Shown piece after piece: positions 14,941 through 22,729 of a DNA stretch of 37,416 bases; the stretch's first letter is position 1, and each line of letters starts with the position of its first letter. The position numbers were made by a program, and so were the translations under genes. Origin of the DNA: JBBDSV01 sp040904785 (GTDB taxonomy: Bacteria > Actinomycetota > Nitriliruptoria > Nitriliruptorales > Nitriliruptoraceae); assembly GCA_040904785.1 (NCBI GenBank), contig JBBDSV010000048.1, positions 1 to 37,416 of the forward strand, read 5' to 3'. Under the pieces are notes generated by a model. The model made no database searches. It saw only the letters and a program-made list of their open reading frames with translations, and was not told where the DNA came from.

Positions 14941-16842
14941 ATGTCGAGCACGACGGAGACGAGGACGTTCCGGCCGTCCTCCGGCCGTGGTCCGCTGAGC
15001 TGGCTCGGCACCACAGACCACAAGCGGATCGGCATCCTCTACTTCTGGACGACGTTGGCGTTCTTCACGCTTGGCGGCGCTGAATCGTGGGCGATTCGAC
15101 TGCAGCTCGCTCAGGCCGAGTCTTCGGTCATCAGCGAGGAGATCTACAACCAGGTCTTCACGATGCACGGGTTGACCATGGTCTTCCTCGTCGTGATGCC
15201 GATGTCGGCGGCGTTCTTCAACTACCTCATCCCGCTGATGATCGGGGCGCGGGACGTCGCATTCCCCCGATTGAACGCCTTCAGCTACTGGGTCTACCTC
15301 TTCGGCGGGATCTTCCTCTACTCGTCGTTCTTCCTCGGTGGCGCGCCGGCCGGCGCATGGGTGGGCTATGCGCCGTTGTCGACGGGAGTGGCCCAGAACA
15401 TGGGGTTCTACGCCGTCGGGCTCCAGCTGCTCGGCGTCAGCTCACTCGCCGCAGCGGTCAACTTCATCGTCACCATCCTCAACATGCGCGCGCCGGGCAT
15501 GACCTTCATGCGGATGCCCGTCTTCATCTGGATGTCGCTGGTCACGAACTTCCTGCTGTTGTTCGCGATGCCGATCATCGCCGTCGCGCTGTTCATGCTG
15601 CAGTTCGACACGTTGTTCGGTGCCCAGTTCTTCCAACCGGCCACCGGCGGCGATCCACTGCTCTACCAGCACCTGTTCTGGCTCTTCGGGCACCCGGAGG
15701 TCTACATCATGGTGCTGCCGGCCATGGGGATCGTCTCGGAGATCCTGCCCGTCGGCTCGCGCAAGCCACTGTTCGGATACGCGGCCGTTGTGTTCGCCGG
15801 TGCGGCCATCGGGTTCATCGGGTTTGGCGTGTGGGCGCATCACATGTTTACGACGTCGCTCGGCCCGGTGCCGCGGTCGGCGTTCGCGTTGACGACGATG
15901 TTCATCGCTGTACCGACCGGCATCAAGATCTTCAACTGGGTGTTCACGATGTGGGGCGGCAAGATCCGCTTCACCACCCCGATGTTGTTCTCGGTCGGGT
16001 TCGTCTCGATGTTCACGATCGGCGGCCTCTCGGGGGTCACCCACGCGATCGTGCCGCACAACGCCCAGCAGCACGACACCTACTACGTCGTCGCGCATTT
16101 CCACTACGTGCTGTTCGGTGGTGCGCTGTTCGGACTCATCGCCGGGATGTACTTCTGGTTCCCGAAGGTGACCGGCAAGTTGATGAACGAACGCCTCGGC
16201 AAGTGGCATTTCTGGACGTGGCTGCTCGGGTTCAACCTCACGTTCGGCCCGATGCACATGTCGGGTCTGCTGGGACAGCCCCGGCGCACCGCCGTGCTCC
16301 CGGCGGAACTCGGCGGATCCGTCGAGCTCTACAACCTGTTGAGCACGATCGGGGTGGGCGTGCTCACCGTGTCAGCGCTCGTCTTCCTGGCAAACCTGCT
16401 GACGTCGTTGCGTTCAGGCGCGCCCGCTGGCGATGATCCGTGGGATGCACGCACGCTCGAGTGGTTGACCGCGTCGCCGCCAGCACACCACAACTTTGAC
16501 ACCGTCCCGACGGTGACCGAGCGCGACGAGTTCTGGCACCGCAAGTACGCCGAGTCCGAGGACGGTTCGATGGTCGCGGTTCCGAGCGGAGCCTCCGACG
16601 GTGGAGCCGACGACGACGCCGAGGACGAGCACATCCACATGCCGGACGCATCGCTGTGGCCGTTCCTCGCGTGCCTCGGACTGTTCCCGTTCGCCTACGG
16701 CCTCGTGTTTGTCAATCCGCCGGTGATCGTTGCGGGCCTGCTCTGGTTCGTCATCGGGCTCTTCGGCTGGATTCACGAACCGTTGGCTGAAGGCGACGAC
16801 GATCCGGTCGACGCGGACACGGCGGCGGACCACACGCACTGA
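14941..16842 (+). CDS. ctaD: Cytochrome c oxidase subunit I with a C-terminal membrane extension
   Basis: The product is 633 residues and is the catalytic, proton-pumping heme-copper subunit. Ligands are in place: H76 (MHGLTM) and H388 for heme a, H386 for heme a3, and H251, H300 and H301 for CuB, with Y255 of HPEVY as the cross-linked tyrosine. PTGIKIFNW supplies the K-channel lysine. Twelve core helices end near residue 490. Beyond them lie an acidic linker (DGGADDDAEDEHIH) and two more predicted helices at about 572-612, an extension absent from minimal subunit I proteins. GGAGGAG lies ahead of the ATG. Confidence 0.96.
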   Translation: MSSTTETRTFRPSSGRGPLSWLGTTDHKRIGILYFWTTLAFFTLGGAESWAIRLQLAQAESSVISEEIYNQVFTMHGLTMVFLVVMPMSAAFFNYLIPLMIGARDVAFPRLNAFSYWVYLFGGIFLYSSFFLGGAPAGAWVGYAPLSTGVAQNMGFYAVGLQLLGVSSLAAAVNFIVTILNMRAPGMTFMRMPVFIWMSLVTNFLLLFAMPIIAVALFMLQFDTLFGAQFFQPATGGDPLLYQHLFWLFGHPEVYIMVLPAMGIVSEILPVGSRKPLFGYAAVVFAGAAIGFIGFGVWAHHMFTTSLGPVPRSAFALTTMFIAVPTGIKIFNWVFTMWGGKIRFTTPMLFSVGFVSMFTIGGLSGVTHAIVPHNAQQHDTYYVVAHFHYVLFGGALFGLIAGMYFWFPKVTGKLMNERLGKWHFWTWLLGFNLTFGPMHMSGLLGQPRRTAVLPAELGGSVELYNLLSTIGVGVLTVSALVFLANLLTSLRSGAPAGDDPWDARTLEWLTASPPAHHNFDTVPTVTERDEFWHRKYAESEDGSMVAVPSGASDGGADDDAEDEHIHMPDASLWPFLACLGLFPFAYGLVFVNPPVIVAGLLWFVIGLFGWIHEPLAEGDDDPVDADTAADHTH

Positions 16843-16913
16843 CGACGGCACCATCACGACGGACGAGCCGGACGCCACGACACGTGGTGCGGCGCAGAAG
16901 GGAAGGGAACCAG

Positions 16914-17504
16914 GTGGCGGCCACGACGCACGACACCACGCTGCGACTCGACAATCGCAAGCTGGCGATGTGGACCTTCCTCGGGTCGGAGTTCCTGTTC
17001 TTCGGCGCGTTCATCTCGGCCTATCTGCTGTACCTGCAGACGACCGCCGGCGGACCGGGTGTCGGGATCTTCGACATTCCCTTCACGTCGATCAGTTCGT
17101 TCGTCCTGCTCATGAGTTCCCTGACGATGGTGCTGGCGCACAGTGCGCACGCGCGCGGTGACCTACGCCGGATGCGACTGTGGATCCTCGCCACGGCCGG
17201 TCAGGGGGCAGTGTTCCTCGGCGGGCAGGTGTTCGAGTTCACCGTGTTCGTCAAGGAAGGCCTCGTCCTCACCGAGTCGCCGTTCGCCAGCTCGTTTTAC
17301 GTGCTCACCGGTTTCCACAGTGCGCACGTGTTCATCGGCATCCTGCTGCTGTTGACGCTGTATGCGTTCAGCCACACCGGGAAGGTGCAGGCGCACCAGG
17401 ACGTCAAGACCGAGATGATCGGGCTCTACTGGCACTTCGTCGACATCATTTGGGTCGTGATCTTCACCGTCGTGTACTTGATCCCCGAGATCGCCGTCGG
17501 CTGA
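16914..17504 (+). CDS. ctaE: Cytochrome c oxidase subunit III
   Basis: The product is 196 residues with five predicted helices, the short form lacking the first two helices of mitochondrial COX3. Conserved features include KLAMWTFLGSEFLFFGAF, the Glu in LGGQVFEF, TGFHSAHVFIG and the ending GLYWHFVDIIWVVIF. Subunit III stabilises the oxygen-reducing core. The GTG at 16914 was chosen over the GTG at 16884 because AAGGGAAGGG lies six bases upstream and the conserved N-terminus starts soon after. It follows ctaD by 71 bases. Confidence 0.95.
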   Translation: MAATTHDTTLRLDNRKLAMWTFLGSEFLFFGAFISAYLLYLQTTAGGPGVGIFDIPFTSISSFVLLMSSLTMVLAHSAHARGDLRRMRLWILATAGQGAVFLGGQVFEFTVFVKEGLVLTESPFASSFYVLTGFHSAHVFIGILLLLTLYAFSHTGKVQAHQDVKTEMIGLYWHFVDIIWVVIFTVVYLIPEIAVG

Positions 17505-17541
17505 CGTCGAACCAGGATTCCGCCGACCAGGAGTGACCGCG

Positions 17542-17871
17542 ATGACTGCCACCGATACCTCCCACGAGGACCGCGCGAGCACGTCGCACGCGCACCCGTC
17601 GCCGCGTGACTACGTCAACATCGCCGTCGTGCTCGCGGTGCTCACGGCACTTGAGGTGTCGACGTATTTCGTCGACTTCGGGCGGATCGCGATCCCCATG
17701 CTCCTCGTGCTGATGTCGGTGAAGTTCCTGTACGTCGCCGGCTGGTTCATGCACCTGAAGTTCGACACCAAGGTCTTCAGCCTGCTGATGTACGCGGGGC
17801 TCGCGTTCGCGCTCGTGCTCTACGTGATCACGGTCGTCATCGTCTACACCGGCCACATGCCCGCGTCCTAG
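17542..17871 (+). CDS. Prokaryotic cytochrome c oxidase subunit IV family protein
   Basis: The product is 109 residues with three predicted membrane helices (YVNIAVVLAVLTALEVSTYF, IPMLLVLMSVKFLYVAGWF and LMYAGLAFALVLYVITVVIV). The central motif KFLYVAGWFMHLKFD is characteristic of the COX4_pro/CyoD-type small subunit. The ATG at 17542 is preferred to the GTG at 17533 because AGGAG (17529-17533) is eight bases before the ATG but abuts the GTG. These small subunits help assemble or stabilise subunits I to III. It lies 37 bases after ctaE. Confidence 0.9.
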   Translation: MTATDTSHEDRASTSHAHPSPRDYVNIAVVLAVLTALEVSTYFVDFGRIAIPMLLVLMSVKFLYVAGWFMHLKFDTKVFSLLMYAGLAFALVLYVITVVIVYTGHMPAS

Positions 17872-17910
17872 GCGCGCCACCCGAACCGCAGCTCAACCTC
17901 GAGGTCAGAC

Positions 17911-18612
17911 GTGAAGAACGGCATCTCCACCCGGGTCGTCCTGCCGATCGCGCTGCCACTCGTCGTCTTGGTGACGATGGGCGCGTTCATCGGCTCGATC
18001 GCGCTGAGCCTGCTGTACAACACGAAGGGTGGCGCGCTCACCCTCGCCGCGGTCGCCGCGGGCGGGATTCTGTTCACGGCCAGTCTCGCCAACGCCCAGG
18101 AACGGCTCGGATTCGCCAAGCGTGGCGTCATTCTCTTCGCCGCCGCATTGCCACTGATCGCGGGAGCGGCCGTCGGGACCGGGCTGCTTGGCGGCGTCGA
18201 CGACGCCGACCGCATGATCAACGTCGAGCCGCTCGTCGTCGTGCCCGACGACGCACCGGTGATCGCGGCCGAGAACTCGACCGAGTTCTGCATCGGCGAG
18301 CAGGGTGCCTGCGAGCCGGTGACCGAGTGGAACGTCGAACCGTCGGCGGAGTCCGAGGTGGTCACGTTCGTGTTCGAAAACTACGAGGCCGGCGTGCAAC
18401 ACAACGTCGTCATCACCGACCTCGGTGGAACTGTTGAGGCGCCGGAGCCCGGTTCGACCACCTATGCGAGCTCCACGGTAATCACGGGGCCGGACTCGAC
18501 GGCGTTCGTAAGCAGCGACACGAACTGGTCCGACCTGCCGCCCGAGTGGTACTTCTTCTGCGCGATTCACCCGAATATGAACGGGGTCGGCCGCGTCGTC
18601 ACCGCTGGCTAA
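17911..18612 (+). CDS. Membrane-anchored cupredoxin, possible oxidase electron donor
   Basis: The product is 233 residues. Three predicted helices (about 9-35, 42-61 and 72-94) precede an extracytoplasmic domain from about 95 to the end. That domain has blue-copper-type ligands: a His in VQHNVVI, and Cys, His and Met in WYFFCAIHPNMNG, with C-x-x-H-x-x-M spacing. A second Cys pair (FCIGEQGAC) may form a disulfide. The GTG start follows GAGG by six bases and lies 39 bases after the subunit IV gene, so it is probably part of the oxidase operon. Type 1 copper proteins carry single electrons, so donation to the caa3 oxidase is a reasonable inference, unproven. Confidence 0.82.
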   Translation: MKNGISTRVVLPIALPLVVLVTMGAFIGSIALSLLYNTKGGALTLAAVAAGGILFTASLANAQERLGFAKRGVILFAAALPLIAGAAVGTGLLGGVDDADRMINVEPLVVVPDDAPVIAAENSTEFCIGEQGACEPVTEWNVEPSAESEVVTFVFENYEAGVQHNVVITDLGGTVEAPEPGSTTYASSTVITGPDSTAFVSSDTNWSDLPPEWYFFCAIHPNMNGVGRVVTAG

Positions 18613-18630
18613 TCTCCGCCCGTGTTCGTG

Positions 18631-19536
18631 TCACACGGCGGACGCACCACCGAGCCGAGCGCGGATCCACACGGTTACCACTGCGGTCCACAGCAGCGCG
18701 GCGCCCAGAATGTGTGCCGCGACCAGCACCGGGGGCACACCGAGCACGTATTGGGTGTAGCCGATCATGCCCTGGGCGATCTCGATCCCCAACAGGACGC
18801 GGATCGCAGTGCGCAAAGGTGCCGGGCCGTGCCGCCACGTGGCCACGACGAGCAGGACGGTCACGCCGAGCAGCATCCAGACCGCATCCGCGTGCGCGAT
18901 CGCCACGAGTCGGATGTCGAACGGCAGCCGTGGCGCGTCGACGTCGCCACCGTGCGGACCCGACCCGGTGACGAGCGTTCCGAGCAGCAGGACGACGGCG
19001 GCAACAATCGCAAGCACCGTCGTGGCACGGCGCACCACGTCGGCGATCGCCGTCGCGTCGCCCGTTGGTTTCGGATTGCCGGCATGCTCGTGCAACACGA
19101 CGGCCAGCGCGATCAACACCATCGAGACGAGGAAGTGCGTGGCGACCATGATCGGCGTCAAACTGGTGAGCACCGTCACCCCGCCGAGCAGCGCCTGCAC
19201 AACGACACCGATCGGCAACGCCCACGCGGCGCGATGGACGAGGCGCGAGTGCGGTCGCGTGCGATGGACCTCGATAAGGACGGCGACGGCCGCTGCGAGC
19301 ACGACGAACGTCAGCAGGCGGTTGCCGAATTCAAGCGCCGCCTGCCAGCCGCCATGGTCGCCGCCCGGGACAGGCACGAGATCGGTGCCGTCGCACGACG
19401 GCCACCGAGGGCACCCCAACCCGCTGCCGGTGACCCGCACGAGGCCGCCGGAGAACACAATGCCGACGTTCGTGATGATTGCGGCGAACGTGAAGCGGCG
19501 CAGGCGGACGCGGTCGGCGGCGCGGTCAACGGGCAT
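18631..19536 (-). CDS. ctaA: Heme A synthase (COX15/CtaA family)
   Basis: The product is 301 residues with eight predicted helices in two four-helix halves. It hydroxylates the C8 methyl of heme O to give heme A for the adjacent oxidase. SGGLVRVTGSGLGCPRWPSC is the family signature, with the loop cysteine pair C-x5-C, and histidines in ALEFGNRL-proximal, ATHFLVS, AIAHADAVW and AAHILGA segments include the heme ligands. The ATG has no ribosome site but is six bases after TAGGCT, suggesting a leaderless transcript. It is tail to tail with the cupredoxin gene (18 bases) and head to head with ctaB. Confidence 0.94.
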   Translation of the reverse strand: MPVDRAADRVRLRRFTFAAIITNVGIVFSGGLVRVTGSGLGCPRWPSCDGTDLVPVPGGDHGGWQAALEFGNRLLTFVVLAAAVAVLIEVHRTRPHSRLVHRAAWALPIGVVVQALLGGVTVLTSLTPIMVATHFLVSMVLIALAVVLHEHAGNPKPTGDATAIADVVRRATTVLAIVAAVVLLLGTLVTGSGPHGGDVDAPRLPFDIRLVAIAHADAVWMLLGVTVLLVVATWRHGPAPLRTAIRVLLGIEIAQGMIGYTQYVLGVPPVLVAAHILGAALLWTAVVTVWIRARLGGASAV

Positions 19537-19542
19537 GGCGGC

Positions 19543-19548
19543 AGCCTA
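19543..19548 (-). promoter_or_regulatory. -10 hexamer (TAGGCT) for a leaderless ctaA transcript
   Basis: On the minus strand TAGGCT ends six bases before the ctaA ATG, with no Shine-Dalgarno sequence between. That spacing places the transcription start at or next to the A of ATG, as in leaderless actinobacterial mRNAs. The wider context CGCTAGGCT recurs upstream of hppA. Confidence 0.45.
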
Positions 19549-19594
19549 GCGGTGGGGCCTGTGCCATCAGTTCCGCGTCCCGTTGGGCGGGGCG

Positions 19595-19600
19595 TACCCT
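19595..19600 (+). promoter_or_regulatory. Possible ctaB promoter (TACCCT with TTCCGC upstream)
   Basis: TACCCT lies 28 bases before the ctaB GTG. TTCCGC at 19571-19576 is 18 bases upstream of it and could serve as a weak -35. The region also divides ctaA from ctaB, which are transcribed in opposite directions. Confidence 0.33.
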
Positions 19601-19628
19601 GCGCCGCAACGCGTCGATGAGGAGTGTC

Positions 19629-20594
19629 GTGGCGGCCGACGTCGATCCCGCTGGTGTCTCGGCACACGCCGATGCCAGCGTCGGACCGATGCACCCGACC
19701 GGCCGCTACGAGACACCGCACGCGACGCGCCTGGAGACCGCCCGGCGCTATCTGCATGCCACCAAGCCGCGCATCATCGAGCTACTGCTCGTCACCACCG
19801 TTCCTGCCATGGTGATCGCGGCCGGAGCGTGGCCCGGAACCTGGCTCGTTGTCGCCACGGTGATCGGTGGTGCGATGTCGGCGGGCAGTGCGAATGCATG
19901 CAACAACTACATCGACCGTGATGTCGATCGACGCATGGCACGCACCGCGTCCCGGCCGACCGCGCGCGACGACATCTCGGCCACCGGGACGCTCGTCCTC
20001 GCGTTCGTGCTCGGCGTCGCGGGATTCGTGTGGCTGGCGACTTTCGTCAATCTCACCGCGGCAGTGCTCGCCACCTCGGCGATCTTCTTCTACGTCTTCG
20101 TCTACACGATTGGGCTCAAGCGGCGCACCAGCCAGGCCGTCGTGATCGGTGGCGCGGCCGGCTGCATGCCTGTGCTGACCGGGTGGGCCGCCGTGACCGG
20201 AGGGTCGCTCGCTGATCCGCGGCCCTGGCTGCTGTTCGCGATCATGTTCTGGTGGCAGCCGCCGCATTTCTGGGCGCTCGCGATGAAGTATCGCGACGAC
20301 TACGAGCGTGCGGGGCTGCCGATGCTCCCGGTTACGCACGGCAATGCCGAGGCGACCCGGCAGATCCTGCTGTACAGCTACCTGCTGTTCTCCGTCGTCC
20401 TCCTGTACGCGGCGGGCGCCGGCGCCGGGTGGTTGTTTCTGCTCGGCGGTCCTGCGCTGACGCTCGTGTGGCTTGTGCTGGCGCATCGTCTGCGACGCCA
20501 GCAGACCGTCGCGGCGGCCATGCGACTGTTCCACTACTCGACGGTGTATCTCGCGTCGGTGTTCCTGCTCGCGGCCATCGACGCGATTCTGTGA
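19629..20594 (+). CDS. ctaB: Protoheme IX farnesyltransferase (heme O synthase)
   Basis: The product is 321 residues, a UbiA-family prenyltransferase with about nine helices. It adds a farnesyl group to heme B, giving heme O, the substrate of CtaA. The first aspartate motif is N92-x3-D96-x3-D100 (NNYIDRDVD), and WWQPPHFWALAMKYRDDYERAG is the family's second signature. KPRIIELLLVTTVPAM marks the start of the conserved region. The GTG at 19629 sits four bases after AGGAG. The ATG at 19617 is in frame but lacks a site and would place AGGAG inside the gene. Confidence 0.95.
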   Translation: MAADVDPAGVSAHADASVGPMHPTGRYETPHATRLETARRYLHATKPRIIELLLVTTVPAMVIAAGAWPGTWLVVATVIGGAMSAGSANACNNYIDRDVDRRMARTASRPTARDDISATGTLVLAFVLGVAGFVWLATFVNLTAAVLATSAIFFYVFVYTIGLKRRTSQAVVIGGAAGCMPVLTGWAAVTGGSLADPRPWLLFAIMFWWQPPHFWALAMKYRDDYERAGLPMLPVTHGNAEATRQILLYSYLLFSVVLLYAAGAGAGWLFLLGGPALTLVWLVLAHRLRRQQTVAAAMRLFHYSTVYLASVFLLAAIDAIL

Positions 20595-20614
20595 CCCTGC
20601 CCAGCTCGGTCGAA

Positions 20615-20620
20615 TAGAGT
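20615..20620 (+). promoter_or_regulatory. Possible -10 hexamer (TAGAGT) for the acyl-CoA synthetase gene
   Basis: TAGAGT lies 42 bases upstream of the GTG start and just after the ctaB stop. TGACCC lies 17 bases further upstream as a poor -35. The same hexamer precedes the SDR gene at 7856. Confidence 0.3.
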
Positions 20621-20662
20621 CGCACGACTTCGCGTGCCGCGCCGACAGCCGGAGGTCCGATC

Positions 20663-22531
20663 GTGACTGCGTCGCCGACTACTGTTCCCGCCGAGGTCGC
20701 AGCCGAACGGGACGAGATCCTCGACGAAATCGAGGGGCGCACCCTCGTCGACGTGTTTCTCGCAACGTGCGACATGCACGGAGCCCGTGACGCCCTCATC
20801 GTCAAAGAAGGCGACGAGTTCGTCTCCTCCAGCTGGCACGACTACCGCACGCAGACCCACCGTTTCGCCGCCGCGCTGCACGATGCGGGGGTCGCGCGCG
20901 GCGAATTCGTGGCGCTGATGATGACGAATCGGCCCGAACACGTCATCGCTGATGTTGCGGCGCTGCTCGCGGGCGCTGTACCCGTCTCGGTGTACAACAC
21001 GCTGACAACCGACCAGGTGCGCTACATCGCCGACGACAGCGGCGCCACGGTCGCGATCGTCGAGAACGCCGAATTCGTCGCCCGGTGGCGGGACGTACTC
21101 GACGACGACCGGATGCGGCGCCTGGTGGTCGTTGAGCCTGAAGGTGTCGACTTCGACCACCCCAAGATCGTCACGCTCGAGGCGTTCCTCGCAACAGGTA
21201 CCGACGTGCTCACGGCTTCACCGGGCCTGGTCGAATCGTGCTGGCGGGACTTGACGCCCGAGGATCCGGCGACGCTCATCTACACGTCGGGGACGACCGG
21301 ACCGCCCAAGGGAGTGGTGCTCACCCATCGGAACATCCTCTTCCAACTCAGCGTCATCCAGAGGCTGCTCGATGTCCAGCCGGGGCAGCGGGGTATCTCC
21401 TACCTGCCACTGGCGCACATCGCCGAGCGCATGGTCACCCACTACATCGGGCTGCGGCACGGCGGCGCGATCTCCTTCGTCAAGGACCTCTCCGCGGTCG
21501 CCGAGACGATGCAGCATGCGCGTCCAGAGATGTTCATGGCCGTCCCGCGTGTGTGGGAGAAGATGTACAACGCCGTGATGGCCAAGATCGACGAGGACGA
21601 ACGCAAGGCGCCGATCGCGCACAAGGCAATAAATTCAGCAATGCGTGCGGTCCGGCACGACCTCGCCGGCGAACCGGTGCCGCTTGGTCTGCGTCTTCAG
21701 CGTGCGCTGTTCGATCGATTGGTGTTCTCGAAGATCCGGCACGGGCTCGGCATGGATCGCTTGCGGTACGCGGTTTCGGGTGCCGCACCGATCAGTGCGG
21801 ATCTGCTGACCTTCTACACGGCGATCGGCATCGGCATCCTTGAGGTCTACGGCCTGACCGAGACGACGGCGGTCGCGACCGCGAACAAGCCGGGCCAGAT
21901 CCGCATCGGCACGGTCGGCCCGGCACTGCCCGGCGTCGAGGTCCGGTTGGCCGACGACGGCGAGATCCTCGTCCGCGGTCCCAACGTCACTCCCGGGTAT
22001 TGGCGGCAACCCGAGGCAACCGCCGAACTCATCGACGACGACGGGTGGCTGCACTCCGGAGACTTGGGGGCGATGGATGACGACGGGTACGTGACCATCG
22101 TCGGCCGCAAGAAGGAGATCATCATCACCTCGGGCGGGAAGAACATCTCGCCCGCGAACGTCGAGGAGGCGATCAAGCAGCGCTCACCGATCATCGGGCA
22201 GGTGTGCGCGGTCGGTGATGGCCGCGCGTTCGTTGCCGCGCTGATCGTGCTCGACGTCGAGACGCTGCCGGGATGGTGTGTCGCCCACGGCGTGCGTCCC
22301 GTGACGATGGCGCAGGCCGTCGAGAATCGCGACATCCTTGCCGAGGTTCAGCGCGCGGTCGACGAGGCCAACGAGGCGCTTTCACGCGTCGAGCAGGTCA
22401 AGCAGTGGGCGATCCTGCCGAACGAGTGGACGGCAGAATCCGAAGAGCTGACACCGTCGATGAAGCTCAAGCGTGACGTCGTGCACACCAAGTACGCGGA
22501 CGTCATCGAGCGACTCTACGGTCGCGTCTGA
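20663..22531 (+). CDS. Long-chain fatty-acid--CoA ligase (AMP-binding, FadD-like)
   Basis: The product is 622 residues, matching long-chain acyl-CoA synthetases of the FadD15/ACSL branch. The AMP-binding P-loop YTSGTTGPPKG is at 207-217. YGLTETT forms the adenylation motif, GWLHSGDLGAMDDDGYV holds the hinge-proximal Asp, and GRKKEIIITSGGKNISP is the A8 region. The C-terminal catalytic lysine lies in LTPSMKLKRD. The enzyme activates fatty acids to acyl-AMP and then acyl-CoA, at the membrane or in the cytosol. GGAGG lies seven bases before the GTG start. Chain length and pathway cannot be read from the sequence. Confidence 0.93.
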   Translation: MTASPTTVPAEVAAERDEILDEIEGRTLVDVFLATCDMHGARDALIVKEGDEFVSSSWHDYRTQTHRFAAALHDAGVARGEFVALMMTNRPEHVIADVAALLAGAVPVSVYNTLTTDQVRYIADDSGATVAIVENAEFVARWRDVLDDDRMRRLVVVEPEGVDFDHPKIVTLEAFLATGTDVLTASPGLVESCWRDLTPEDPATLIYTSGTTGPPKGVVLTHRNILFQLSVIQRLLDVQPGQRGISYLPLAHIAERMVTHYIGLRHGGAISFVKDLSAVAETMQHARPEMFMAVPRVWEKMYNAVMAKIDEDERKAPIAHKAINSAMRAVRHDLAGEPVPLGLRLQRALFDRLVFSKIRHGLGMDRLRYAVSGAAPISADLLTFYTAIGIGILEVYGLTETTAVATANKPGQIRIGTVGPALPGVEVRLADDGEILVRGPNVTPGYWRQPEATAELIDDDGWLHSGDLGAMDDDGYVTIVGRKKEIIITSGGKNISPANVEEAIKQRSPIIGQVCAVGDGRAFVAALIVLDVETLPGWCVAHGVRPVTMAQAVENRDILAEVQRAVDEANEALSRVEQVKQWAILPNEWTAESEELTPSMKLKRDVVHTKYADVIERLYGRV

Positions 22532-22599
22532 GACCTGACACCGTGCGGGACACTCAGATCCGTCGTGTCGCGAAGGCAGAAACGCGATCGTGTCAGCAG

Positions 22600-22694
22600 C
22601 GGAGGTGGACGGGAATCGAACCCGCCGGGGCATGCGGTGCATACCCCCGTCGGCGTTGAAGGCCGCGGGACCCACCAGGCGTCCGGACACCTCC
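22600..22694 (-). tRNA. selC: tRNA-Sec (anticodon TCA, selenocysteine)
   Basis: This is a 95-base tRNA on the minus strand, the same length as E. coli selC. The anticodon loop is CTTCAAC, giving anticodon TCA, at plus-strand positions 22657-22659. The acceptor stem GGAGGTG pairs with CACCTCC, and the T arm (GGCGGG, loop TTCGATT, CCCGTC) adds six pairs. Acceptor and T stems together give the 13 pairs that are the hallmark of bacterial tRNA-Sec. The variable arm is very long: nine pairs (22627-22635 with 22639-22647, one wobble) around a three-base loop. The discriminator base is G and CCA is not encoded. It reads in-frame UGA codons as selenocysteine together with SelA, SelB and SelD, none of which is in the window. 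Confidence 0.93.
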
Positions 22695-22700
22695 CCGACC

Positions 22701-22720
22701 GTCGCCGTTGCAGCGGCGGC
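22701..22720 (-). terminator. Possible terminator hairpin after the M20 peptidase gene
   Basis: GTCGCCG and CGGCGGC form seven pairs (one wobble) around a six-base loop, starting ten bases beyond the peptidase stop and ending six bases before the tRNA. There is no T-run. It may separate the peptidase transcript from selC. Confidence 0.35.
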
Positions 22721-22729
22721 GAGGAGAGG

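Noticed and set aside
22533..22600. CTGACAC and GTGTCAG inverted repeat after the acyl-CoA synthetase gene
   Set aside because: Seven bases with a spacer of about 55 bases is too weak to call a terminator.
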